Positions 22,641 to 33,719 of a stretch of DNA of 64,000 bases are shown piece after piece. The translations under genes and the position numbers were made by a program. Where the stretch lies: contig OU452222.1 in the NCBI GenBank assembly GCA_911728455.2, forward strand, positions 28,162,430 through 28,226,429, in the 5' to 3' direction. How positions within the stretch are numbered: the first letter of the stretch is position 1; each line of letters opens with the position of its first letter. The notes under the pieces are model-generated. The model was not told where the DNA came from. It worked only from the letters and a program-made list of their open reading frames with translations, and did no database searches. This stretch comes from Marthasterias glacialis (Eukaryota; Echinodermata; Asteroidea; Forcipulatida; Asteriidae).

Positions 22641-22799
22641 GGCCTGTTTAGGTAAACTAGTTAGTTGTAATTGACATAGGCCTACTTCATTTAAAATTGT
22701 CGAAAAAGCTGCCATGGCACAGCGTCAATTCATAAAAATGATCGCAAAACTGGTCAAATGACTGAACTACCTATGCCCTGGTACTACACTACAACTACA

Positions 22800-22880
22800 T
22801 GATGTAGTAGTAGTAATACTACTACTAGTACTACTAATGGTAATGGTAGGACGTCAGTCTCCATTGCACTACCACTGACG
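22800..22880. repeat. CTA/TAG microsatellite and GACGTCAG inverted pair
   Basis: Runs of tagtag and actact, followed by 'aggacgtcagt' and 'actgacgtcct' as an inverted pair. Confidence 0.6.
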
Positions 22881-23317
22881 TCCTGTGTACATCGATCAAG
22901 CTTCTCTACCATTCATTGCGAACAATATTACAAAAGTTTTTTCTCCTTTCCTTTACCTGATTTTGGAAGCTGAAAGTCTGTCCATATACTCCCAGTTCTT
23001 TAAACTACTCAGGTTGAATATCTTTTAAATATCTGCGTTCACTTTCGGAGAAAATTATACCTAAAATAAAACGCGAGCTTGTACAAATCGTCCTGAACAT
23101 CACGTTCTTTCCGTGTGAAGTTTCTACATGCACTTGCGACCAGCGTAGTCTTGGTACAAGACGTTCAAGTTCTGTAGTCCACGACCATTGCCGTGCGGGT
23201 CCACCTGTCAGAATGAATGGCACCCCAAGTCACGCCTAGGATTCCTATTCTTCAACGTTGTCGTTGCAGCCAGCGGCCATAGCCGTAGCCGAAGTCGCTT
23301 GATTCGGACACGGCCTC

Positions 23318-23428
23318 GTTTGAAGATTGGCCGAATAAATAATGGCCGAATAAATAATAATTATTATAACATAACACACCTCTCGAGAGGTGTGTTATAA
23401 TATTATTTATTCGGCCAATCTTCAAAGG
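23318..23428. repeat. Palindrome ending in GGCCGAATAAATAAT
   Basis: The arms ttgaagattggccgaataaa and its inverse surround 'acacacctctcgagaggtgt'. The central ACACACCTC/GAGGTGTGT also forms the edges of the adjacent tandem units. Confidence 0.75.
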
Positions 23429-23435
23429 AGGGAGA

Positions 23436-24897
23436 GGAGAGCTCTCCCTGGTTCTTTATTCTGATTGGCTGAAACATGGTCACGTGGGGTGAACTAATAA
23501 TAGCCTTGTGCATGAAATCTGCACCACTGTGAACTTGACGCGCGTCTGCACGCGCTTCATTTGGGGGAAATAGTTCGCCGAGCGGGAAATAGTTTCAAAA
23601 ACCCAAAAACTATTGACTGGTAAACAGCGCCCTCAAGAGGTTTACAATGCCCATAACAACGAAAATGGCGGCGTCTGTGGATCGAGAACTGATTGGGTGT
23701 TATAAAGCACATGGACAGGCATTATCCGGGCAAAAGTGCACGTCTATGCACCCCCTCGGGCCTGTAAGTGACCAGGTGAGGGTCCTATTTCTCGAGGCAA
23801 GGCCTCGGGAAATAGGACCCTCTCCGTGGTCACTCACAGGCCCTCGGGTTGCATAGACATGCACTATTGCCCTCATTGCCAGTCCATATGTGTATATTAT
23901 AACACACCTCTCACTGGTTCTTTATCCTGATTGGCTGAAACACGGTCACGTGGGGTGAACTAATAATAGCCTATTGCATGAAATCTGCACCACCGTGAAC
24001 TTGACGCGCGTCAACGCACCGCACGCGCTTCATTTGGGGGAAATAGTTTGCAAAGCGGGGAATAGTTTCAAAAACCCAAAAACTATTGACTGGTAAACAG
24101 CGCCCTCAAAAGGTTTACAATGCTCATAGCAGTTTACCGTTGTAAAACTGTGCGTCCTGAAAATATTTTTTTTCACATTACATTTTAGACTGAGGTGTGT
24201 TATAAAACACATATGGACCGGCATTATTCGGGCAATAGTGCACGTCTATGCACCCCTTGGGCCTGTGAGTGACCAGAAGACGGTCCTATTTCCCTCGGCC
24301 TTCGGCCTCGGGAAATAGGACCCTCTCCTGGTCACTCACAGGCCCTCGGGGTGCATAGACGTGCACTATTGTCCTCATTGCCAGTCCATATGTGTATATT
24401 ATAACACACCTCTCCCTGGTTCTTTATCCTGATTGGCTGAAACACGGTCACGTGGGGTGAACTAATATAGCCTATTGCATGAAATCTGCACCACCGTGAA
24501 CTTGACGCGCGTCAACGCACCGCACGCGCTTCATTTGGGGGAAATAGTTTGCAAAGCGGGAAATAGTTTCAAAAACCCAAAAACTATTGACTGGTAAAGA
24601 GCGCCCTCAAAAGGACGACGGCGTCTGTGGATCGAGAAGAATCTCCGGCCAAAACCGCAATTTACTCTTCTAACCGACATTTTTGACTGAGGTGTGTTAT
24701 AAAACACATATGGACTGGCATTATTCGGGAAATCGTGCACGTCTATGCACCCCTCGGGCCTGTGAGTGACCAGGAGATGGTCCTATTTCCCTCGGCCTTC
24801 GGCCTCGGGAAATAGGACCCTCTCCTGGTCACGCACAGGCCCTCGGGTTGCATAGACGTGCACTATTTCCCTCATTGCCAGTCCATATGTGTATAAT
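23436..24897. repeat. Three tandem ~470-500 bp units, each with a long hairpin
   Basis: Units start with 'tctccctggttctttatcct' (about 23,442, 23,908 and 24,410) and run through 'tgattggctgaaacacggtc', 'ttgacgcgcgtcaacgc' and 'agcgccctcaaaagg' to a hairpin of about 138 bp. Spacing is 466 and 502 bp. The array ends in a TAA microsatellite. Short open frames are not conserved between units. Confidence 0.85.
24233..24371. repeat. Long hairpin of tandem unit 2
   Basis: The arms (caatagtgcacgtctatgca..., about 69 bases each) pair with few mismatches around cctcggccttcggcctcgg. Equivalent hairpins are at about 23,731-23,869 and 24,730-24,868. Confidence 0.85.
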
Positions 24898-24914
24898 AAT
24901 AATAATAATAATAA
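24895..24914. repeat. TAA microsatellite
   Basis: A pure (taa)n run at the end of the hairpin array. Confidence 0.85.
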
Positions 24915-25321
24915 CAGAGCTTGTGTAGCTAGCTCAAAGTTGTGCGTGCATGTAATTATATGCGCACTGCCATCGCACGCGCAAGGTAGTAGCTAGCCGC
25001 GCGTGCGTGTTGTTCGTTTTAACCGGAGTGCAACTGAAGTTTTTGCCGATTTCTGATTCGTATCTAATTTTCATCATATTTTCGTTAATAATGTGAGCTC
25101 AAAACATTCTCAAGATTTATGAACCCGCCCGTTTACAAGTATGGGACACAAGGAATATAGGCCTATGAACGAAGTTTCAGCTAATTTAATCCGGTAAAAC
25201 TATGGAATAATTTTGTTATAATTTTTTTCGCTATGTAGTGACCCCTTTATATCATGGACGTCAGTGGCAGTTCAACGGCCCGAAGACTACTGACGTCCGA
25301 TAGTAGTCTAACTCCAATATT

Positions 25322-25495
25322 ATAAGTAGGATTTGAAAGTTTGCATGGTGGAGATACAATCTGGTTAGATTTTCGGAGACACCATGTAATTATCTCTTTT
25401 TTGAAAAGAACCGATTACAACTTTTCAGAACCACCCCAACTCAAAAAGAGATAATTACATGATGTCTCCACAAACTTTAAGATTCTAATATTTGT
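25322..25495. mobile_element. Inverted-repeat element (ggagacaccatgtaattatc)
   Basis: 'ggagacaccatgtaattatc' plus tctttttt and its inverse pair across 'cagaaccaccccaactc'. The same family occurs at 44,070-44,385. Confidence 0.65.
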
Positions 25496-25508
25496 ACTCA
25501 GTCTCAGG

Positions 25509-25643
25509 TCCTACACTGCTTTATTTAACTTCACACCTCATGAGGCTCAAAAGGCTTCTAAAATCTAAAAAGATGAACTATAAAATGTAGACTCAGCAAC
25601 TGAGGCGTTGTACTCCTTTTCTGAGATTTTGACATTTATCGGT
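25509..25643. repeat. Long direct repeat, right copy, first part
   Basis: Matches 20,421-20,555. Interrupted at 25,643 by the LINE insertion and resumes at 27,173. Confidence 0.75.
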
Positions 25644-27161
25644 AGTAATAATAATGATAATAGGCTAATAATAATAAAAGCTTAATTTATTGATGTTAAC
25701 CATGTCACATAAAAAGATGATTTTCCATTCATAAGAAATACAAACTAATTAAAAAAGAGGATATAACAAAACAAAAGAAGACAACAATTTTTAAAAAATA
25801 CAAAGCAAAAGCATTATAAAGCAAGCAATGGTTACACCCCACCCCAGCCCAAATTAAAGTTAGGCCTAAGGCTAGTAAAATACAGCACAACCATGGAGGC
25901 AACACAGGGCAACAAAATCAGTAGCAGTCCCCAGTAGGATAAATTCTTTAAGACTACCGGTAACAGAGAAATGATCCTATCAGCAACACCACACCACTAT
26001 TATAAATTCATTTCTAGGTTGAAGTTGCATTAGATTTTGCTTAAGGGTGATCCGGTTATTGACAGATTTCAAGTTTAATACATCCAACCTACTCCAAAGT
26101 CTGGCTGACCTCTGACCAGTAGCCAGTGTAAACCATGGAACATACAAATCATTGACTTGGTTACTTTTAGTGTTATGGCTCGAACACATCTTTCAGTAAG
26201 ATGGAGCAATACCATGAACAATATTGTGCATCTGAACAATCTCAAAATAAATAATTAAACCGTTAATTGGTAGCCAATCGAGTTGTTTATAGAGTCGTAC
26301 AGTGGGGCTTGATGTATAACAATTTACATCTAAGATGCTTCTAGCAAAACGCTTCATTATCATATAGATTTTGCGCTGGAGATCCTTTCTACAGTTACCC
26401 CAAACAATACAGCCATGACTAGTGGTTGAACAAGTCTTGTAAAGCACTACTTTCTGGCTTTCAGTGGGAGAAGATACTTCATTCTGTTTAAAATATAAAG
26501 TCTGCTTCGGAGCTTAACGCGCAGTTTTTCTACATGCCCGTCCCAGGAGAATTGTCGAAATGGACTCCTAACAATTTGTGTGACTGCACAGCAGTGATTT
26601 GAAGATCCTGTCCTCCAATGCAGAATTGATCAATAGCAGACCGAACCTTTGAACGATTATCAATAGACCTTATGCACATGACGTCATTTGAGTAGGGCGC
26701 CCTCGTCTAGAGGTCAAAATGAGGTTGTTAATTGGCCAATCCTGTGCGCCGCGCGTACAAATCTCTGCGTTTCCATTGTTACATCATTGATTTACCTCTA
26801 AGATGGCGGCGTGATGACGTCAATGCATAAGGTCTATTAACATGCTCTGAGTTTTACTAATGTTTATAGTCATCCTACTGTCGGTAATCCAGCTTAAGAG
26901 AGAGGATGAATCTGAGATGTTAAATTGAAATAAATGGCTTCAACTGATTTATCACTTGTGTTAAAGTTGAATCATCTGCATACAATTAAATGTTGGTATT
27001 CTCAATATCCAAGATAACATCATTCATAAACAGAATAAATATAAACAGTGGTCCAACAATGGAACCTTGAGGCACTCCTAAAGTAACAGGCAATGAGTTG
27101 GATAAATGGCCATCATAAGACACACTTTGCATTCTATTATCAAGATATGATTTAAACCAAG
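25644..27161 (-). mobile_element. 5'-truncated LINE with 11-bp target-site duplication
   Basis: The minus strand carries a decayed reverse transcriptase: GVPQGSIVGPLFIF and YADDST (about 27,085-26,970), then CIVWGNCRKDLQRKIYMIMK and LYKQLDWLPINGLIIYF (about 26,420-26,235), then a C-terminal block at 26,180-25,990. The 3' end at left is a (TTA)n-type tail. CATTTATCGGT occurs at both ends (25,633-25,643 and 27,162-27,172). Frameshifts and stops make it inactive. The short repeat tail and the domains fit a CR1/L2-like clade. Confidence 0.9.
26664..26836. mobile_element. MITE with GACCTTATGCA TIRs, copy 1 (inside LINE)
   Basis: Ends tagaccttatgcacatgacg and cgtcaatgcataaggtcta. Flanking TA fits a Tc1/mariner-type target. 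The interior has ccgcgcg and aagatggcggc. Nested in the LINE at 25,644-27,161. Confidence 0.9.
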
Positions 27162-27172
27162 CATTTATCGGT

Positions 27173-27560
27173 CGTGATAATTGTCAAAATCTCAAAAAGG
27201 AGTACAGCGCCACAGTTACTGGTTCTATAGACCCAGTAACTGGGGCGCTGCACTCCTTTTATTGAGATTTTGACATTATCGGTCGTACTCAAAATCTCAA
27301 AAAAGGAATACCACAGCGCCCCAGTTACTGCGGATGGTTCTATTAAAAATGGTAACTTGAAACATACAGATATTTACCTTTAATGAGCTTAGATCATTCG
27401 AAAGCGTTTGTCACTTGTAGTTGTACGATACTAGTATGACTTTGAATCGATAATTGCAAGCGTGGAGCCATAAACTGTTATTGATCCATAAAAAAAGTAC
27501 CTTCTTCATCAGTTGTAATGGGCCGCATGTATGTAATGAGCCGTACTTGTACTAGTTACA
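27173..27560. repeat. Long direct repeat, right copy, second part
   Basis: Resumes the repeat after the LINE, with the foldback element at about 27,187-27,340 and 'gagcttagatcattcgaaag', matching 20,770-21,015. Confidence 0.75.
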
Positions 27561-27691
27561 AGTGGGGCTTATCACCATGAGCTGGCCCTTCCCATAATAT
27601 GCTAATTACATTCACGCATGCGTACAGACACGATTGGTGGGCAAAAAGCCACAGAGTTTTGTCTGGTTCCCAGACCCAAAAATCTCCAATG

Positions 27692-27911
27692 GACCTTTCC
27701 CATGAAATATGCTAATTGCATTCACGCATGCGTACAGACCCTGTTGGTTGGCAAACGCCATTGAAATGTGCACAAAGCAGACGCACAAAGCGCGTACGCG
27801 TCACGCGCCCATCAGTCCCATGCAAAAGGGCGCACTGTTCCCAAAATTTTGCCAACCAAAATGTAAGTGCGCACGCGCGATGTCCAATTTACATATTTCA
27901 TGGGAAAGGTC
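27692..27911. mobile_element. MITE with GACCTTTCCCATGAAATATG termini
   Basis: The left end gacctttcccatgaaatatg and the right inverse catatttcatgggaaaggtc bracket a CpG-rich core. A related end lies just upstream at 27,588-27,640. Confidence 0.75.
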
Positions 27912-27939
27912 TATTATTCTCTGTCGATTTTAGGAGCGT

Positions 27940-28040
27940 CTGGTACGCGTATTTTTTTTCCAGGACGAACGTGGGCAATTAACATAAAATGGGCGTGCGT
28001 AAACCCCAAATACCCTCGTGCATGCGTACTTGGATCTAAT
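27940..28040. repeat. Left arm of an inverted pair around a LINE fragment
   Basis: 'aacgtgggcaattaacataa' and 'gggcgtgcgtaaaccccaaa' are repeated in inverse at 29,350-29,440. Confidence 0.7.
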
Positions 28041-28079
28041 ACGTGTAGTTGTGAGTTGTTCATGAACATGTACACAATA

Positions 28080-28120
28080 CATGCACACACACTCGTACAT
28101 GTACATGTACATGTACAGTA
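28080..28120. repeat. GTACAT simple repeat
   Basis: A (tacatg)n run; the open frames through it are not conserved. Confidence 0.6.
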
Positions 28121-28284
28121 CTACGAGGACAATGTGGACTCGGTCTCAGTAACACAACTTGATTTTAGTTTTACCATTGGAGCCTTTTGGTTTATGGTGT
28201 ATCTTCTCTTTTTTTCTCTCTCTTTTTTTTCTTTCTTTTTTTTTGGGAGGTGGGGGTTGGGGGTGGTTGGCAATTGAGACCATC

Positions 28285-29195
28285 ATGCTACCACAATGCT
28301 AGCCCAAGGTCTTTGTAATGCAGTTTACCCTCGAGTATTTGTATGTTGGCCACAATCATCACCCACACCCCTCTTCGTAGATATTTATAGACATCGTTAC
28401 ATCATCGAGGCTTCGGACCAGAAACAACTTGATCCATATGCTCGCCGGTACCACCTGGGGAGTAAAATGCAAAGACGCTCCGTTCATCAGCTCTGGCACT
28501 CTGCTACTCAGTTGCTGAGTACTGTGCTCCAGTCTGGAAGAACTCTGCACACACCAGACTCGCCGATGTCATTCGTTGTACAAGGACCGCCTGGCTCCCA
28601 GTTCTAAGTTACATCGCCCGCCTCCAGACATCCGAAGAGAGATTGCCACGTCGAGGCTGGTCCTTAAGATGAGATCCAATCCTGAGCTCCCTCTGCTCAG
28701 CGACGTCGACTTCCAACCAAGGACCAGACTCAAGTCTAGAGACCCAATCTGGTCTAATCTCCCGGGTGTTATGGCAACTACAGATGACCTGTGGCGCAGG
28801 CAGTGGGACCAGACCGACGTCCTGAACAAGTTCCTGGTCACAGACCCCAACATCTAGCCCCCGGGTATGGACCTCCCCCGCGGTCAATGGAGCCTCCTGA
28901 ACCGACGGTTCCGCACTGATGCAGGGCCATGCCGCAGTAGCTTCCACAGGTGGGGTTGCCGCATCACCACTCTGCGACTGTGGCGAGACCCAGACGATGC
29001 GCCACATGGTAGACAGCTGCCCAGGCTCCTGTCCCACTGGTGGCGTCACAATGTCCCACCGTGCTGAGGACCTGGCCATCAACTGGCTTACGGACTTAAA
29101 GGCAAAGAGATCTATATAGCATTCGACATCAGCATCACCAAGGCTAGATTGACCAGTTCTATCGTATTCCACCGTCTCATTGTGATCTTAGGGGT
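28285..29195 (+). mobile_element. LINE ORF2 C-terminal fragment, GC-rich
   Basis: The plus strand reads YSVAEYCAPVWKNSAHTRLA, then VIRCTRTAWLPVLSYIARLQ, and later CDCGETQTMRHMVDSCPGSC with AEDLAINWLTDL. The EYCaPVW and CxCG..qT..H....CP blocks are typical of non-LTR ORF2 C-termini. Stops and frame changes show decay. The 187-codon antisense frame is a shadow. It is more GC-rich than its surroundings. Confidence 0.85.
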
Positions 29196-29349
29196 GTTTT
29201 CAAAATCGTATGAAAAATACGATTTTGTTAGTGTCATCTTTACCTGATGGTGTAGAATCGGGTTTTTTTTAGGGCTTTGTATGTTTCTTTGTTTATTTTG
29301 TCATCGATTGTTTAAGATCCGTGAATAGCGATATCAACTCACAACTATT

Positions 29350-29445
29350 TAAGTCAAAGTACGCATGTGCGCGGGTATTTGGGGTTTACGCACGCCCATT
29401 TATGTAAATTGCCCACGTTCCTACTGGAAAAAAAATACACTGACT
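29350..29445. repeat. Right arm of the inverted pair
   Basis: Inverse of 27,940-28,040, so the LINE fragment lies between inverted arms. Confidence 0.7.
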
Positions 29446-31943
29446 GGCAGCCCCCATCTAAGCATCTTTATAACTTTATTTCCAAAAATATTATATAGGC
29501 CCCATGTTCTAAATCTCTCTCTGACGTAATGTGATTTTGGGAAGTTATTAAGCAGTTCATTCTCGCCGGCTCCATTTTTGTTCATGGTTTTGTGCTTTCA
29601 AAGAACGAAACTCTGGGAGGGTTTTCGTATGACTGCCGAGACATCGTTGAAAACAAGTACCTCACCAAAAGGACTTATAGGGCTTCAACTGTGAAAACCA
29701 CGGTGTAAACAAAAAAAAACCTTTGGTTGTCTTGACAGTGCTTGCTTCTTTTGTCAGAAATACTGTAGCTCACGGGAAATATTTCCAGTGTTTGATTAAA
29801 AGTGTTCTACCGATTTTGATGAAACTTGCCACATACGTTCATTTCACCACGTTTTACATGATGACGTCAAAAAAAAATCCCCAAATCGTCACTAGAGGGC
29901 GTTTTGACTGTTTTTTGCCCATTTTTTGGTCAAAGTAGTGTTTTCCCCTAATGTATTTTTCGTCCAAATGTTTTGAAACTTGGCAAACTTGAACATTTTT
30001 ACAAGGTCAATATAATTTGAACCTAATTTGGTTACTGGAGTCACCTTTGGGTGCGTTATAATCCATTAATTTATCCCATTTTGGAGAAAAAAGTGGGGTT
30101 TTTGGCGTTTTTTTTACTTAAAAATCAAAATGGCCGCCGCCAAGGGCCCAGGGAGAAAAAATAAGACTTGGTTGACAAAGAAATTAGCATGTTGAAAATA
30201 TCCTTTTGTTACAAAAATTTATATAATTTGACCCTCTTATTATAGGCTGAAAACACAAAATCCCAGATGGCCGCCAAAAATGGCGGCCATTTTGAGATCC
30301 CAAAACCATTTCAGACTACCACGTGACTCATCACAATCACTTTTCTGGCAAAGAAATAAAAAACAAGTGGAAATTATGTTCAAAAGGTTTTTAAAAAATC
30401 ACTAAAAAAAAACAGTAAAATCGTGTTACCCAAGGTCAAACAAATGGTTGCCATGGCAACAGCTAACCCCCGGTATCAATTATTGTTTGCCATTACGATT
30501 GTAGATATATTTTGGGAAAAGTCAGAAAATTTCGCGGAGATCGGAGTAAGCGTTAAAAAGTTTCGGGGAAAAAATCGGTTGTACCCCCCCCCCCCCCCAG
30601 TCCTGATAGGATTAAATAGTTGTTTTTTAACACTGGCCTGCTTGTGTAACTTATTAAAGGTCTGGCTGTTTTTTTAGTTTGGATTGAAGAGTTTTGGCAA
30701 TGATCTGCATGATGGGCCATCCATTCAAGCGTATTAAAACCAGCTATTTTTAAAAGGACAAACAATATTGACGTAACGGGGTTTTCAAGAGTTAGAATTT
30801 GATTGAATTGTGTATCAATTAGAATCAGGTCAAATATACCAGGCACAGTGGTGGACTTAGGAAGAGTGCGGTACAGTTATTAAGTTTGGAAAGAGTAAAT
30901 CAATTTCCATCCTACATCATGTTAAAAAAAAAAGAAAAAAAAGAAGATAATTAGTACAAATAAAAAATATAACACCATGCGATCAAACTGCGGAACGTTC
31001 ATCAATTAATAATTTGTTGGTCACATTATTAGTGAAAACCATTGAAGGGAAACATTGCCTTCGGATTGGGCGCTTTTGGGCTATGAAAAGCAATTGTTAT
31101 AAATTAATATGGTTGGATAGACGTTTTTAAAGTAGAAATATAATGATTCACATAACTGCAACAGTGGTGCCAGGAAATAAGCCATTGAAAGCGCCCTCAT
31201 GCGGTCAAAAATACGGTCAATACAGCTATAGATCTATGCCAGTGCGTGGGCGGTGACTTGTGCAGTTTCGCCTTTCGTAAAGTCATTTGCAGTATTACCT
31301 TCCATGAGTAAACCTCAAAGACGGTTTACCCCAAAAAAAATGTTTTGATGGATTATTAAAAAAATATACATTAAAAAAAATCAGCAATCTATTTTAAGGT
31401 TTGCATTCCAGGATACTTTTGTTGACAAAACGATACGTGTGGGCCTAATCATTACAATGCACTATTGTACAGGGTGCGTACAGACATGGCACTAGGCATA
31501 CAAAAACACGTGAAAAAAAAATACATGTATATATCAAATCCATTATGTACAGTTCTGTCTTTTTGTCGAAGGTTGGCCCTTCTATTTTTAACAAGAAGGT
31601 CATGAAAAAACATTTTGAAACGCTTCCGATTTTATAGTGAATGTATTGGTTTATGAAACGATGGTGTATTATTATTATTATTTTATTACAATATTTTGCT
31701 TTACAAACAAAATGTCAAACATGTAAAGCAAGGTTTATGGAACCTGGTTACTCGCTGTTAGACTAATGTTTTCGAACATAAAATTGCATACAATCTGTTG
31801 GCAAATCATCTTTGCTTCACTCATCACTAGCATAAAATGCAATACGGTCACATTAGTGCAATACCTATTTTTTGTTCATAGTACGACATCATAACTGCGC
31901 GCCCCCTGATTTAAAGTTATTTGACTGTAAGTATAGGCCTAGA

Positions 31944-32101
31944 TACGGAAGCGTGTTGCCGCCACGTGAATAAAAATAATCTCACTCTTATCGTGTACGT
32001 ACACGATAAGTTATCGTGTACGTACACGATAAGTTATCGTATACGTACACAATAAGAGTAAGATTATTTGTATTCATGTGACGGCAATAAGCTTCCGTAG
32101 T
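31944..32101. repeat. Hairpin with three consecutive 22-bp palindromes
   Basis: Outer arms (tacggaagcgtgttgccgcc and inverse) enclose three palindromes of ttatcgtgtac/gtacacgataa type at 31,988-32,009, 32,011-32,032 and 32,034-32,055 (23-bp period). The third has two changes. Confidence 0.9.
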
Positions 32102-32168
32102 GATTTAAAAAAAAAAAAAATACAGTTGCCTCTGGAAATACAACCAGCGGAACCGCATTCTACATGTA

Positions 32169-32303
32169 GGGTGCGTTCGATTAGCTTTGACGTCATTGTT
32201 GTGGCTTACCTGGGTCAGAAGTTGGCATTCTGTCAGCTCTTCTAGGGGTCTCACCCGGATGAGCAAAACTGGGTCGACCCGGGCAAGCTAATCGAACGCA
32301 CCC
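32169..32303. mobile_element. MITE with GGGTGCGTTCGATTAGCTT TIRs
   Basis: Left gggtgcgttcgattagcttt, right aagctaatcgaacgcaccc. The GGGTGCGTTCGATTAG terminus is common in hAT-like short elements. Nested in the 31,048-32,524 element. Confidence 0.8.
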
Positions 32304-33454
32304 ATAGAAATATACGGTCCGCCATTTCGTGGAGTCAACAATTTGGTTCTACATAATGGCAGACCGTGTTCTGCCACGAAATTAAACAAAACCAAACAGT
32401 TTTAAGGGATATTTATGTGGATCATTATACTCTACTTTAAAAACGTCTTTCCAACCATATTAATTTATAACAATTGCTTTACATAGCCCAAAAGCGCCCA
32501 ATCCGAAGGCAATGTTTCCCTTAGCGTTATTCAATGGTTTTCACTAGTAATGTGACCAACAAATTATTAATTGGTGAACGTTCCACAGTTTGATCGCATG
32601 GTGTTATATTTTTTATTTGTACTAATTATCTTTTTCTTTTTTTAAACATGATGGAGGATGGAAATTGATTTTCTCTTTCCAAACTTAATAAGTGTACCGC
32701 ACCCTTCCTTTTAAAAGTCCACCCACTGTGCCTGGTTTATTTGACCTGATTTTGCAATAAATAATTGATACACAATTCAATCAAATTCTAACTCTTGAAA
32801 ACCCCTTCACGTCAATATTGTTTGTCCTTTTTAAAGTAGTTGGTTTTAAAGCACTTGAATGGGTATGGCCCATCATTCAGATCATTGCCAAAACTCTTCA
32901 ATCCAAACTCAAAAAGCAGCCAGACCTTTAATAAGTTACACAAGCAAGCCAGTGTTAAAAAATAGCTATTATTTAAATCAAATAATGGAAATATTTCCCG
33001 AGGGCTACGGTATTTCTGACAAAAGAGCAAGCACTGTCAAGACAACCAAGGTTTTTTTGTATTTCACAGTGGTTTTCACAGTTGAAGTGCTTTTGGCGAG
33101 GTACTTGTTTTCAACGATGTTTCACCCGCGGCAGTCAGTTCCAAAACCCTCCCGGAGTCTCGTATGTTTACGAGTCCTTTGAAAGCACAAAACCATGAAT
33201 ATAAATGGAGCAGGCGAGAATGAACTGCTTCATAACTTCCCACAACTCACATTACGTCAGAGAAAGATTTAGAACCTAGGGCCTATATAATATTTTTGAA
33301 AATAGAAATAATGACTCGACGCACATTCAGATGCTTTTCCGGCTTTTTTCCTTCTTGCTTACTTCTTCTTCCCCGCTCCCCAGTCCATCAGGCTTTACGT
33401 TTTCCTTTGCGCGTAAAAAAAATTGTGTAAATTTAAATCTAAAATATTGTGAAA

Positions 33455-33660
33455 TGCAGCGGCGTAGCCAAAGGGGTGGGGGTGGGGCTGGGACACGCCC
33501 CCCAAGAAAAGCCAGTGCCTCACATAAAAAAAAATGTAGATATGTATTTTATTAAAAAAACATATAGTACCTGGGGCCCCACTGAAAAACATTGCCCCCT
33601 CCTTGCCCCCTGCCCCCACCCCCGTGAACAAAAATCGTGGCCACGCCGCTGGTGAAATGT
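33455..33660. mobile_element. Element with GCGGCGTAGCCA / TGGCCACGCCGC ends
   Basis: Inverted ends 'cagcggcgtagcca' and 'tggccacgccgctg' bracket G-rich and C-rich patches. Open frames across it are artefacts of the low complexity. Confidence 0.65.
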
Positions 33661-33719
33661 ACATCTTTAACGAGATGTGGTAGGCCCTACTTTTTAAAAT
33701 TCTGTTACCACGCATCCCT

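Larger units (their letters stand above)
31048..32524. mobile_element. Inner element with ~110-bp TIRs
   Basis: 'gggaaacattgccttcggat' through 'aatataatgattcacataa' at left is inverted at 32,410-32,524. A related, shorter element is at about 36,032-36,310, so this is a family. No transposase was found. Confidence 0.65.
29489..33300. repeat. Large imperfect inverted repeat, ~3.8 kb
   Basis: The left arm (29,489-31,150) and right arm (32,405-33,300) are inverted: 'cattctcgccggctcc', 'ggttgtcttgacagtgcttg', 'gtctggctgttttttt' and 'ttgccttcggattgggcgct' all recur reversed. The left arm has an extra block of about 800 bp (29,790-30,600). No intact gene. Confidence 0.8.

Noticed and set aside
27867..28277. 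136-codon plus-strand frame ending in a hydrophobic stretch
   Set aside because: It spans a MITE end, an inverted-repeat arm and simple repeats; no conserved motif.
28609..29172. 187-codon antisense frame
   Set aside because: Shadow of the GC-rich LINE C-terminal fragment on the plus strand.
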